In this document: positions 34,057 through 42,791 of the stretch, in pieces
How the letters are laid out: every line of letters begins with the position of its first letter
Numbering within the stretch: position 1 is the first letter of the stretch
DNA from: CAYVQZ01 sp964453435
GTDB taxonomy: Bacteria > Abyssobacteria > SURF-5
Length of the DNA stretch: 64,000 nt
Reading direction: 5' to 3'
NCBI GenBank assembly: GCA_964453435.1
Contig: CAYVQZ010000008.1
Span: 32,128 to 96,127, forward strand
The notes under the pieces: generated by a model
What the model was told of the DNA's origin: nothing
The model's input: only the letters and a program-made list of their open reading frames with translations
Databases searched by the model: none
Made by a program: the position numbers and the translations under genes

Positions 34057-35163
34057 TCATGCTCGTCGGGTAAAAAGCTTGCCGGGGAGTTGCTGAGCCA
34101 ATCCCTTGATTTCGAGTGTCATCAATGCGCCCGCCGTTTGTGACGCAGAGAGGTTACATGCATGTCCGATATCGTCGATATGCGTTGGAACCATAGAAAG
34201 GAGGTTGAAGACCTTCTTTTCATCTTCCGACATCGGCACGTCAGGCCGGCCCGATGTTTCCGGTTCGCTCTCCCGATCCGGTCCGATGCCGACCAAATTG
34301 AACCTGACTTCATCTACGATATCATACACGTTTTCCACAAGCTTTGCGCCGTCCTTGATCAGTTTGTGGCATCCCTCATTGTAGGGTGAATCTATGTTTC
34401 CGGGAACCGCAAACACCTCTCGCCCCTGGTCGAGCGCGTGTTTGGTCGTAATCAAGGCTCCGCTTTTTCGGGGGGATTCGACGACAAGGGTTCCGAGCGA
34501 GAGTCCGCTGACAATCCGATTTCTCATTGGAAAAAAGCGGGGGTCGGGCTGTGCGCCCATGGGGAACTCCGAAACGACGGCGCCCGAGCGCACAATTTGT
34601 TCATACAGTTTGGAGTGTGGTCGGGGATAGACCACATCGACGCCGCACCCGAACACGGCAATAGTGCGTCCGCCGGCATTCAGGGCTCCCTTGTGCGCCG
34701 CGGCATCAATGCCGTAGGCCAGGCCGCTTACCACCGTGACCCCCATTCGTGCAAGGTCACCGGCCAGTTTCTCGGCAATTCTCTTGCCGTAATGGGTAGC
34801 CCGTCTGGTGCCGACCACACTGATAGCGTTGGCATCGGAATGAACAAGGACGCCTTTGACATAGAGAAGCGGCGGGGGCTCGGGAATGTCCGCGAGGCGG
34901 CTTGGATATGCCGGATCGTCAATCGTGATGACAGTAACGTTGTGCTTCCGGATGAGTTTCAGGGTTTGTTCGAGTTCCCGTTTGCATCCGGCCTTGATTG
35001 CGCGGATGACAGCGGCATGCACCTCGGGGATTTGTCTGAGGTCGGAATCGCTTGCCCGGAGAACGGCCGCCGGGGTTTTGAAGTGGCGCACGAGTCGAAA
35101 AAACGTTTTCGGACCGACACCGGGAACGAGGCTGAGTTCCAACCAATCATGGAGTTGGTCCAT
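34057..35163 (-). CDS. dprA: DNA-processing protein DprA
   Basis: 368 residues. Loads RecA on incoming single strands in natural transformation. HhH-like N-terminal segment (LSLVPGVGPKTFFRLVRHF), Rossmann-like core with VVGTRRATHYGKRIAEKLA, VSGLAYGIDAAAHKGAL, FPMRNRIVSGLS, and LVVESPRKSGALITTKHALDQ (split); C-terminal winged-helix DML1-type domain (KVFNLLSMVPTHIDDIGHA). GGGGAGGAT precedes the ATG. 35 nt after pilT, linking two DNA-uptake functions. Confidence 0.94.
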   Translation of the reverse strand: MDQLHDWLELSLVPGVGPKTFFRLVRHFKTPAAVLRASDSDLRQIPEVHAAVIRAIKAGCKRELEQTLKLIRKHNVTVITIDDPAYPSRLADIPEPPPLLYVKGVLVHSDANAISVVGTRRATHYGKRIAEKLAGDLARMGVTVVSGLAYGIDAAAHKGALNAGGRTIAVFGCGVDVVYPRPHSKLYEQIVRSGAVVSEFPMGAQPDPRFFPMRNRIVSGLSLGTLVVESPRKSGALITTKHALDQGREVFAVPGNIDSPYNEGCHKLIKDGAKLVENVYDIVDEVRFNLVGIGPDRESEPETSGRPDVPMSEDEKKVFNLLSMVPTHIDDIGHACNLSASQTAGALMTLEIKGLAQQLPGKLFTRRA

Positions 35164-35198
35164 ATCCTCCCCGGGACATTACGAATGTTGGGATAAGG

Positions 35199-36266
35199 TC
35201 AGATGAGACCGCGCAGTCTCAGAGAAAGGTCTTTCGGGCTCGATGCAAACTCGAGCGCCGTTTCTTCGGATACTTCTTCGGCCTCCCACAGTTCGTAGAG
35301 GTGATGGTCGAATGTCTGCATGCCGTATGTCTCGCGACCCTCAAGCATCAACGATATGATCTGATGGGGATCGGCCTGCATCTTGATCCGCTCTTTCACC
35401 AACTGGGTGCCTACGAGCACCTCGACCGCTGCGATTCGTCCGACGCCCGCCTTTCGCGGGACGAGCCTCTGTGAAATTACCGCCTTCAGACAGGTTGCGA
35501 ACTGCCCCCTCACCTGCTGATGCTGTGAAGGCGGAAAAAAGTCGGTGATTCGATTTACCGTGTCTACGGCATCAGGCGTATGAAGGGTCGACAGGACCAA
35601 ATGCCCTGTTTCCGCAGCCTGCATGGCGGCGAAAACGGTTTCGTCGTCGCGCATTTCTCCCAGCATTATGATGTCAGGGTCCTGGCGCACAACTGTTCGC
35701 ATCGCATCGACGAATGACATAGTGTCAGTGCCAAGTTGCCGCTGCGTCACCATACCCACTTTATCCGAGTGAACAAACTCGATAGGGTCCTCGATGGTCA
35801 CAATGTGTTTGGCAAAGTGAGCATTGATATACGATATCATAGCAGCAAGGGTAGTTGATTTTCCACTCCCTGTCGGGCCCGTCACCAGAACCAGCCCGCG
35901 GGGCGACTTGCAGATGTCCTCCAAAACGAGCGGCAGCTTCAGTTCCCGTATGGTGGGTATCTCGAAAGGTATGAGCCTGAAAACGATTCTGACGTTGCCC
36001 ATCTCACGCGACAGATTCACGCGAAATCGCGATAACTCGGATACTGCGTATGAGACGTCCATTTCGCGGCGGTCTTCAAAAATTCTGAGTTCCTCCTCGG
36101 TGAGAATCTGATGAATGATCTCATCGATGTCCTTTCGGCTGAGCGGCGAATAGTCGAGCCTCACCAGAAGACCATCGTAGCGGATGATTGGCGGATTGCC
36201 GGCCTTGAAATGGATATCGGAACCGCACTGGCCGACGACGGTATGCAATAGTGCATGAAGATTCAT
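35199..36266 (-). CDS. pilT: Type IV pilus retraction ATPase PilT
   Basis: 355 residues. Hexameric ATPase powering pilus retraction (twitching, DNA uptake). N-terminal PAS-like domain with GSDIHFKAGNPPIIRYDG, Walker A VTGPTGSGKSTTLAAMI, Asp box IVTIEDPIEFVH, Walker B PDIIMLGEMRDDET, His box TGHLVLSTLHTPDAVDTVNRI. No other pilus genes are nearby. AGAGGGA lies before the ATG. Confidence 0.95.
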   Translation of the reverse strand: MNLHALLHTVVGQCGSDIHFKAGNPPIIRYDGLLVRLDYSPLSRKDIDEIIHQILTEEELRIFEDRREMDVSYAVSELSRFRVNLSREMGNVRIVFRLIPFEIPTIRELKLPLVLEDICKSPRGLVLVTGPTGSGKSTTLAAMISYINAHFAKHIVTIEDPIEFVHSDKVGMVTQRQLGTDTMSFVDAMRTVVRQDPDIIMLGEMRDDETVFAAMQAAETGHLVLSTLHTPDAVDTVNRITDFFPPSQHQQVRGQFATCLKAVISQRLVPRKAGVGRIAAVEVLVGTQLVKERIKMQADPHQIISLMLEGRETYGMQTFDHHLYELWEAEEVSEETALEFASSPKDLSLRLRGLI

Positions 36267-36331
36267 GTTATTCCCTCTTGCTTCGGCGCTGCGAATTGCG
36301 GGTCTTGCAGAATCCGGTTTTCACCGCGGGC

Positions 36332-37327
36332 TCAGGGGGTGCAAGACTCGTGCCATTCTCCCTCGGGCGAGCTCACAATACTGACCAATTCCTCGATGGA
36401 CTGTGCATGATTGATTTTTTCCCTTAAGCTGGCGGCATTTCTCAGCCCTTTCACATACCAGCCGGCGTGCTTTCTCATTTTCAGAACAGCCCGGCGCCCG
36501 CCCATGTGTTCGGCCAGAAGCGTGCAATGCCCGAGCAAGGTGTTCAATCTTTGTCGGGGAGACGGTTCGGGAAGGACAATGTCTTCGCGCAGCAGAGTAA
36601 GAGTCCTGCTGAAAATCCAAGGATTGCCCCGTGCTGCGCGAGCAATCATCACGAGGTCGCATCCCGTTTGTTCCAACATTTTCCTGGCGTCTTCAGGCGA
36701 CCACACGTCGCCGTTCCCAATGACGGGAATGCTCACAGAGTTTTTGATTTCGGCGATGAGGCTCCAATTTGCCGGGCCGGAGAATCCCTGAGATTTTGTT
36801 CTCGGATGAATTGCCAGCGCGGACACGCCGAGACGCTCCGCAGCCCGAGACAACTCGACGGCGTTCACGGAGTTTTCGTCCCAGCCGGAGCGCATTTTCA
36901 CAAGCACTGGTTTGGTTGTCGCTCCGACGGCCGCGGCCACGATCTCCGATGCCAGCCCGATGTCTCTCATGAGCGCTGCTCCGCCGGCGTGCCCGGCGAC
37001 TTTCGGAACGGGACAGCCCATATTGATATCGATAAAGTCGACAGGCTGCGAATCCACGAGCTTGACGGCGTTTGCTACGGTATCGGGCTCGGCCCCGAAC
37101 AACTGAAGGGCGACGGGTCGTTCCCTCGGGTCGGAGACAAGAAGCTCGAAGGTTTTTCGGCTCCCCAGACAAATTGCCTTCGCGCTGATGAGGGGAATGT
37201 AGACGAGGCCGGCGCCGAACGATTTCGCGACAAGACGAAACGCGAGGTCCGTGATACCTGACATCGGGCCGAGAACAAGGGGGTTTTCCAGAGGGACCGT
37301 TCCTATTCGGGTTCTGGTCTTTTCCAT
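36332..37327 (-). CDS. dusB: tRNA-dihydrouridine synthase
   Basis: 331 residues. FMN enzyme reducing uridines in tRNA. LGPMSGITDLAFRLVAKSFGA, catalytic-Cys motif DFIDINMGCPVPKVAGHAGG, ALAIHPRTKSQGFSGPANW, IPVIGNGDVWSPEDARKML, MIARAARGNPWIF. DusB-type by overall similarity; the exact uridine is not determined. Its start overlaps the tsaD end by 25 nt. Confidence 0.92.
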   Translation of the reverse strand: MEKTRTRIGTVPLENPLVLGPMSGITDLAFRLVAKSFGAGLVYIPLISAKAICLGSRKTFELLVSDPRERPVALQLFGAEPDTVANAVKLVDSQPVDFIDINMGCPVPKVAGHAGGAALMRDIGLASEIVAAAVGATTKPVLVKMRSGWDENSVNAVELSRAAERLGVSALAIHPRTKSQGFSGPANWSLIAEIKNSVSIPVIGNGDVWSPEDARKMLEQTGCDLVMIARAARGNPWIFSRTLTLLREDIVLPEPSPRQRLNTLLGHCTLLAEHMGGRRAVLKMRKHAGWYVKGLRNAASLREKINHAQSIEELVSIVSSPEGEWHESCTP

Positions 37328-38331
37328 AATTCCGACGAAAGCTTGAGGTTGGGCTCGGCGTTGAGCCTAAGGTCGGCGACTCGGCCGGCGCGATATCGGT
37401 GTGCGCCCGCCGCAGCCGTCATGGCCCCGTTGTCGATGCAGAGTTCGGGAGGAGGGGCATATACCTCGCAATCAACGCGCCCGCGAATTGTGTCCCTTAC
37501 GGTCTTGTTTGCCATGACGCCGCCGCCGAGAACTAATTTCCTGATCCGGGTTTTCTGAAGAGCCCGTCGAGCTTTTTCGGCCAGAACGTCTGCTACCGCA
37601 GCCTGAAAACTGGCGGTGATATCAGGAATCCGTTTTCCGGGGTCCTCCGTCTTTCTCAGGTCGTGATAAAAGTAGAGTATGGCGGTCTTCAGCCCGCTGA
37701 AACTGAAGTCCAGCCCGGAATTTCCGAGCATTGGGCGCGGAAAATCAAAGGCCTTCGGGTCTCCGTTCGCGGCTGCGCGTTCAATGGCCGGCCCGCCGGG
37801 GTAATCGAGATTGAGGGTTTTCGCCACTTTGTCGAACGCCTCACCGGCCGCGTCATCGCGTGTTCGACCGAGAATTCGATATTCCAACGGGGCATGACAA
37901 GCGATCAGGTCGGTGTGTCCGCCGGAAGCGATGAGCGCGACAAAGGGAAACTCCAACGGTGAGCCTGTAATTCCATTTGCGTATATATGTCCCTCGAGAT
38001 GGTGGACCGGCACAAGCGGTTTTTTCTTGACGTAGGCAAGAGATTTCGCGAAATTTATTCCGACGAGCAGCGAACCGACCAAGCCGGGGCCGGCCGTTAC
38101 AGCGATAGCGTCTATCTCATCCAGGCAACGAGCCGCATTCGAGAGAGCGATGCGAAAGAGGGGTGCGATGATTTGCAGATGAGCGCGAGATGCGATTTCG
38201 GGGACGACTCCGCCGTATTTTTCGTGAAGCGATGCCTGTGAGGCGACTTCGTTCGCGAGGATTCTCGAACCGTCTTCAACCACGGCAACCCCGGTTTCGT
38301 CACATGATGTTTCAATTCCGAGAATCAGCAT
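37303..38331 (-). CDS. tsaD: tRNA N6-threonylcarbamoyladenosine transferase subunit
   Basis: 342 residues. Catalytic subunit transferring threonylcarbamoyl to A37 of ANN-decoding tRNAs, with TsaB/TsaE. GIETSCDETGVAVVEDG, EIASRAHLQII, metal motif HHLEGHIYAN, ALIASGGHTDLI, GEAFDKVAKTL, GGVMANKTVRDTI. Normal length. 9 nt after the deacetylase gene and overlapping dusB. Confidence 0.96.
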   Translation of the reverse strand: MLILGIETSCDETGVAVVEDGSRILANEVASQASLHEKYGGVVPEIASRAHLQIIAPLFRIALSNAARCLDEIDAIAVTAGPGLVGSLLVGINFAKSLAYVKKKPLVPVHHLEGHIYANGITGSPLEFPFVALIASGGHTDLIACHAPLEYRILGRTRDDAAGEAFDKVAKTLNLDYPGGPAIERAAANGDPKAFDFPRPMLGNSGLDFSFSGLKTAILYFYHDLRKTEDPGKRIPDITASFQAAVADVLAEKARRALQKTRIRKLVLGGGVMANKTVRDTIRGRVDCEVYAPPPELCIDNGAMTAAAGAHRYRAGRVADLRLNAEPNLKLSSELWKRPEPE

Positions 38332-38340
38332 TTCACAACC

Positions 38341-39480
38341 TCAGTTCACCAGCTCGGAGGCTGGCACAAGCTCTATATTCCGCTGTTCCATGACAGGAAA
38401 TATCTGTCGGAGAGCCTCTATTGTGGCTGGGTGCACGTGACAAATACCGATGGCTTTGCCTTTTTTCTCGGCCCGCTCGATCAATAGTTCGAGACGCCCC
38501 TTGATATACGCCACATCTTTTTCATTATCCAGAAACATATCGTTTTCCGCGGCCCGCAAGCCATGGTTTTTGGCAACCTTATATGCGACTGAGTCGGGTG
38601 TCGTGCGGCTGTCGATGAAATAGAGCCCGTTCTCGACCAGAAATTCGGCGACGCGGGCCATCGCCTGAGGGTCGCGTGTCATTTTGGAACCTTGGTGATT
38701 ATTTACGCCAACCACATAGGGTATGGATTCGAGGTCTTCCGCGAGCGTCTTTCGAAGTTCTTTCTCGCTCATATCGGAAGTCACGAAGCCCGGGTTTCGC
38801 CTCAGGATCGCTCCGGGTTGCATGGGAAGGTGCATCATTACGTCGTACCCCTTATCGTGGGCAATCTCAGCGATGTGACGCGAGTATCTGAGTTTGGGAA
38901 AAATGGAAACGGTCAAAACGCGGTTTAAGTTGAGCAGTTCAACGGCCCTTTCCAGGTCATATCCCACGTCATCGACCACGAGTGCGATTTTCGGCCTCTG
39001 CGGGGTCTCGACCTCGGGGAGCTCGGCCTCGATTGTTGCAGGCCGCTTCTTTTTCAGAAGGATTTGATAGACGGGGAACTGTCGGTGATAGACGGAGATT
39101 TGAAATTCGTCGATGGAATCTTCATTCCTGAGGGCTTCTTCATTCATGGTCAGAGAACGCGGAGACAGGCTGTGACGAATATTGTCACGCAGGGTGTAGA
39201 GCGAGGCTGATTCATTGAGCATTACAATGACCTCGACCTGTTCCCAGTGGTATTTTCCGTTGTTCTTGACCACGTAATTTCGCTCAATGCCATCGAGATT
39301 TACACCGGAATCCGCCAAAACCAATGAGACGATGGAGTCGACCTCACGCGCCAAAAATCGCGGGATTCCCTCCTTTTCAAATATGAGCAGAGTTATGCCG
39401 TATGCGCTCGCAAGAAGAAGAGCGAGAGCGCCGAAGAGGATTATCAGGCTTGCTTGTCTCTGAGGATTTTTTCTTTGCAC
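38341..39480 (-). CDS. Divergent polysaccharide deacetylase family protein (YibQ-like)
   Basis: 379 residues from GTG 39480. An N-terminal membrane anchor (ASLIILFGALALLLASAYGITLLIF), an uncharacterised stretch, then a deacetylase-like domain from about residue 165: KIALVVDDVGYDLERAVELLN, VSIFPKLRYSRHIAEIAH, DVMMHLPMQPG, GVNNHQGSKMTRD, GLYFIDSRTTPDSVA, AIGICHVHPATIEAL. Periplasmic, with wall or envelope polysaccharide as the likely substrate. Lies in line with the amidase and GerMN genes. Confidence 0.85.
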   Translation of the reverse strand: MQRKNPQRQASLIILFGALALLLASAYGITLLIFEKEGIPRFLAREVDSIVSLVLADSGVNLDGIERNYVVKNNGKYHWEQVEVIVMLNESASLYTLRDNIRHSLSPRSLTMNEEALRNEDSIDEFQISVYHRQFPVYQILLKKKRPATIEAELPEVETPQRPKIALVVDDVGYDLERAVELLNLNRVLTVSIFPKLRYSRHIAEIAHDKGYDVMMHLPMQPGAILRRNPGFVTSDMSEKELRKTLAEDLESIPYVVGVNNHQGSKMTRDPQAMARVAEFLVENGLYFIDSRTTPDSVAYKVAKNHGLRAAENDMFLDNEKDVAYIKGRLELLIERAEKKGKAIGICHVHPATIEALRQIFPVMEQRNIELVPASELVN

Positions 39481-39606
39481 GGATTATCTCAACAGGCTCT
39501 GACCGCAGGACGTTTCGAGCACGCTCGGGAAACAGGCGGGCCACATGGCTGAGCAGAGAGGGGCCGACGCCGTGGGCCCCGGCCATGGGAGGCGTCCCAA
39601 CCGCTC

Positions 39607-40206
39607 TTACTGCATGGTTTTAGAAGACGCCTTCATCCATTTCGTACTCGGAAGGAGCGGCTCGGAAAGGTCCAGATGTCCCATTAACGTATCCGTTTCC
39701 ACTCCTTCCACCAGTATCCGTACTCTATTTATCCCGCGCACGTTTTCTGTCATCGTATTTACGATCGAGTAGACGGTGAACAACTCGCCGGTGCTACCCC
39801 CGGGATGGTTGATTTGAATTTCTCGGGAGAAATCAAGCACCAGAATCGAGTCGAGGCTGAATGCGCTCAGCAACCGCGTATCGGGTGGGATTGTCGGTAA
39901 ACGTCCCGGCGATTGCGGACCCTTTATGAGTTCCGCCATGATCTTTGCCGCTTCCAAGGGGGCGTCGTTTCCCACATTGATGTATCGTTTTTCGGGAATC
40001 AACGTGGAAGCGTTTTCGTCCGCGAAGTACAGCTTGATTTCCCGATTTTCTGATTTTGGGGGAGTCGTGGAGGCGATAAAAGGACTGAACTGTTCCGGCT
40101 CAACCACAAAATCCGCGACCAGTCTGAGAGCCAGCGCCAGCAGGACGATTACAACCAGCGCCCATACGACTGCAAGCGCTATTTTGATGGAGCGCTCGGT
40201 TCCCAA
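39607..40206 (-). CDS. GerMN-domain membrane-anchored protein
   Basis: 199 residues. One N-terminal helix (IALAVVWALVVIVLLALALRL) and a GerMN domain (EIKLYFADENASTLIPEKR; AAKIMAELIKGPQ; LLSAFSLDSILVLDFSREI; TVYSIVNTMTENVRGINRVRI). GerMN is found in spore germination protein GerM and in envelope proteins of non-sporeformers; here it starts 7 nt after the amidase gene, suggesting a wall-related role. A 126-nt gap separates it from the deacetylase gene. Confidence 0.85.
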   Translation of the reverse strand: MGTERSIKIALAVVWALVVIVLLALALRLVADFVVEPEQFSPFIASTTPPKSENREIKLYFADENASTLIPEKRYINVGNDAPLEAAKIMAELIKGPQSPGRLPTIPPDTRLLSAFSLDSILVLDFSREIQINHPGGSTGELFTVYSIVNTMTENVRGINRVRILVEGVETDTLMGHLDLSEPLLPSTKWMKASSKTMQ

Positions 40207-40212
40207 AATTTT

Positions 40213-41784
40213 CTACTTTCCTCTAAGAAGCCCAAGCCTCGTGTCGTAGCGCTCTTTGAATATCATCACCGCGGCGGCGAGAGCTTCCGCGCATTTGTCT
40301 TTGAAGTCGGTCGTCTTTAGTTTTGCTTCCTCAATTCGGTTCGAAATAAAGCCGACCTCGACGAGGATAGAAGGCATTGCGACACCCTGGAGCACGATAA
40401 ATTGCGCCTGCCTGACCCCGCGATCCCGCGTATTGAGCCGTTTTGACAATTCTTCTTGGGCAATAAATGCAAATTCACTGCTTTCGGAAACGAACTCGGC
40501 GAACTGCAGGTCCCAGAGTATCGGTTTCAGGTCCGATTTGATCAGTCCGCTTCCGTTCAGTTCGAGTTCAATAACGGCATTCTCGAGCGCGGCCGTGGCC
40601 TCCGCGGTCGGGTCAATCGCATCAGAAATATAATAGGCCTCGAACCCGCCGACTTTCGAGCTTCTGTGCGAATTCGTGTGGATGCTTATGAACAGGTCTG
40701 CGGGCGCCCCGTCTTTCGCCTGATTCGCGATGGCAGTTCGCTCCTTGAGAGAGACAAAGTAATCTCCGTTCCGGGTCAGAACCGCTTTCATGCCCGGTTT
40801 CGCATCGATTATTTCCTTGAATCGGAGAGCAATGGCCAATGTTACCTCTTTTTCCACAAGCCCGCCATGGCCGCTGGCGCCGAAGTCTTTCCCTCCATGT
40901 CCGGGATCAATGACGATTGTGGTAAACGGGAGTTGGCGCGGGAGAGGATTCGGCTCTCCGCCGAGCCGCGCATCAAGTCGGGGTGTGAAAATAGGCGCAT
41001 TGTCAAGGGTTGTGACAATGGCCGGCTCGGCCGACCTGACATCTATCACTATGCGGGGAGGATCATTGTATCTCTCGATGTCATATTGTATTTTCCTTAC
41101 CCGAGGGGTCACGACGAGCCTGGCGCCGCGGCCGGACTCAACAACTATAATCGTATCCAGCACCCGGTCGCCGACTTCGATGGGGTTCAGTCGATGCGCA
41201 ATGGGAAGACGGGGAAGATCGACGACGAGTTTATCCTCGGTTTCGGAAACCATAACTTCGACATCATTGGTATCCCCGTTCCCCGAAATGTTTATTATCA
41301 GGCGCGTAAACCGGGGATAAGAAATATGACGGACGTTCTCGATTCGTTCCGGTTTGGGCGCCGCAACGCCCTTGTTGGGTTCCATTACGACGGTTATGAT
41401 TTCATCATCATTCACATCGCGAGCGAGAAGGCGCGAGAACAGTTCCTTCGCATCGGGCAAGCTCATACGCACGCTCCCATTGACTATTGTCACGGGAGAC
41501 GAAAGAATCATGAGAGAATCATCGACTTTGAGGCGGTCTCCGCCTATGAGAATCTCTGCGTTGCGCCCTCCGTAAATGAGAGACAGCTTACCCTCGGCCA
41601 GCTTCCACGAAGTGGAAACTCCGAGCGCACGGGCGGTTTCCGTAAGCAGAATCGGGGACGCCTCCGCCGATCGCGACGCAGCCGCGCCGGAAACGGCGAG
41701 ACTCATGAGGAGCGTAAAAGAAAGAGTTAGTGAAATTACCCACGTTATAATTTGAAAGGCGGCGCTTTTTTTCTCCAGTCCCAT
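40213..41784 (-). CDS. amiC: N-acetylmuramoyl-L-alanine amidase with AMIN domain
   Basis: 523 residues. Signal peptide (IITWVISLTLSFTLLMSLAVSGAAAS), an AMIN-like envelope-targeting region, and a C-terminal Amidase_3 domain: FTTIVIDPGHGGKDFGASG, Glu ligand in GLVEKEVTLAIALRF, DLFISIHTNSH, and catalytic ILVEVGFISNRIEE. Splits septal peptidoglycan between daughter cells in the periplasm. Starts about 65 nt after the tmRNA 3' end on the same strand. Confidence 0.93.
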   Translation of the reverse strand: MGLEKKSAAFQIITWVISLTLSFTLLMSLAVSGAAASRSAEASPILLTETARALGVSTSWKLAEGKLSLIYGGRNAEILIGGDRLKVDDSLMILSSPVTIVNGSVRMSLPDAKELFSRLLARDVNDDEIITVVMEPNKGVAAPKPERIENVRHISYPRFTRLIINISGNGDTNDVEVMVSETEDKLVVDLPRLPIAHRLNPIEVGDRVLDTIIVVESGRGARLVVTPRVRKIQYDIERYNDPPRIVIDVRSAEPAIVTTLDNAPIFTPRLDARLGGEPNPLPRQLPFTTIVIDPGHGGKDFGASGHGGLVEKEVTLAIALRFKEIIDAKPGMKAVLTRNGDYFVSLKERTAIANQAKDGAPADLFISIHTNSHRSSKVGGFEAYYISDAIDPTAEATAALENAVIELELNGSGLIKSDLKPILWDLQFAEFVSESSEFAFIAQEELSKRLNTRDRGVRQAQFIVLQGVAMPSILVEVGFISNRIEEAKLKTTDFKDKCAEALAAAVMIFKERYDTRLGLLRGK

Positions 41785-41850
41785 TCTCGAACCTTATGTG
41801 ATCAGACCTCCGCGTCTTTTCCGTCGGCGCCCTGTTCGACTCCGCGCTCG

Positions 41851-42206
41851 TGGTGGAGGCGGGGGGAATCGAACCCCCGTCCAAGGATACCGCCGCGTGG
41901 ATCTCTACATGCTTATCTCGCGTTTTTATCTCGCAGTCCGTGTCTCCCGCGAGAAGGATCCACGAACGGCCAGCCCAAATGTTTTCGCGCAAGCGGACCG
42001 GGCGTTCCGCTTACACTAGTCCTGCTGAGTCGACGGCTTTTCTCGGCCCGCAGGCTGGCCGAGAGAGCCGGACGGCCTTTCTTTAGGCCGCCATTGCAAG
42101 CTGATTGTCTGCAATTACATTTGGTCCCGCCTGTTTAACGAGTGTATCGGGGAACTCGGCATGCAATCCAGGAAGCGACTATCCCTGTCGAAACCATTGC
42201 GCCCCC
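41851..42206 (-). ncRNA. ssrA: Transfer-messenger RNA
   Basis: 356 nt on the minus strand. The 5' end GGGGGCGCAATGGTTTCGACA is the tmRNA start signature, pairing with the 3' CGCCTCC followed by the encoded A-CCA (41851-41854); the T arm reads GGGGGTTCGATTCCCCC. The tag frame ends ...NVIADNQLAMAA then TAA at 42083-42085, so the tag ends in AMAA, not the common ALAA. The resume codon is probably the GCG or GGA just upstream, giving A-G-P-N or G-P-N; uncertain. Directly follows smpB. Confidence 0.93.
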
Positions 42207-42214
42207 CGTGAAGT

Positions 42215-42673
42215 TCATCTATGCTGCTTCTCTTTCAACTCCCTCCTTATCTCTCTTTCGACATCTCTTTTCTTTATGGTCTCCCGCTTATCATGGACTT
42301 TCTTGCCCCGGGCGAGTCCGAGTTCGATTTTGACATGCGGGCCTGAAAAATATACTTTTAACGGAATAAGAGTCAGCCCTTTTTCCATGGTCTTCCCCAT
42401 CAGCCTTTTTATCTCTCTTTTGTGGAGCAACAGCTTCCGTTGTCGCACAGGATCATGATTTTGCACATTGCCATGAGAGTAAGGGCTGATGTGGGCATTT
42501 ACGAGGAAAACCTCTCCGTTTTCCACTTTTGCGTAGCTGTCCTTCAGGCTCATTTGCCGTTCGCGCAGGGCCTTTACCTCCGTGCCCTGCAAAACCATTC
42601 CCGCCTCGAGGGCCTCGATGATATCGTAATTGCTCCGCGCTTTTCTGTTAACGGTTATAATTTTTTGATTCAT
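42215..42673 (-). CDS. smpB: SsrA-binding protein SmpB
   Basis: 152 residues. Carries tmRNA to stalled ribosomes for trans-translation. NRKARSNYDIIEALEAGMVL, GTEVKALRERQMSLKDSYA, NAHISPYSHGN, HDPVRQRKLLLHKREI, and the basic C-terminal tail KKVHDKRETIKKRDVEREI. Stops only 8 nt before the tmRNA 5' end, so the two partners are probably co-transcribed. AAAGGGT precedes the ATG. Confidence 0.97.
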   Translation of the reverse strand: MNQKIITVNRKARSNYDIIEALEAGMVLQGTEVKALRERQMSLKDSYAKVENGEVFLVNAHISPYSHGNVQNHDPVRQRKLLLHKREIKRLMGKTMEKGLTLIPLKVYFSGPHVKIELGLARGKKVHDKRETIKKRDVEREIRRELKEKQHR

Positions 42674-42791
42674 ACCCTTTTATGATATCACAAAAACGGG
42701 CCAAACTCAAGCCTCAAAACCGGGGCAGCTCCCTCTATAACCGTTTGTTTAATAATAACTTAAGCGGCCTTGCCGATTCTCCTCCAAGCTT

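Noticed and set aside
40456..41730. 424-codon open frame antisense to the amidase gene
   Set aside because: Shadow frame; amidase motifs on the minus strand are decisive.
41851..41900. tRNA-like T arm and acceptor ending in CCA
   Set aside because: No D or anticodon arm nearby; it is the 3' domain of the tmRNA whose 5' end is at 42206.
42682..42710. TTGAGT-17-TATCAT minus-strand promoter-like match before smpB
   Set aside because: Transcription would start about 2 nt before the smpB ATG, leaving out its ribosome site; kept only as a possible leaderless start.
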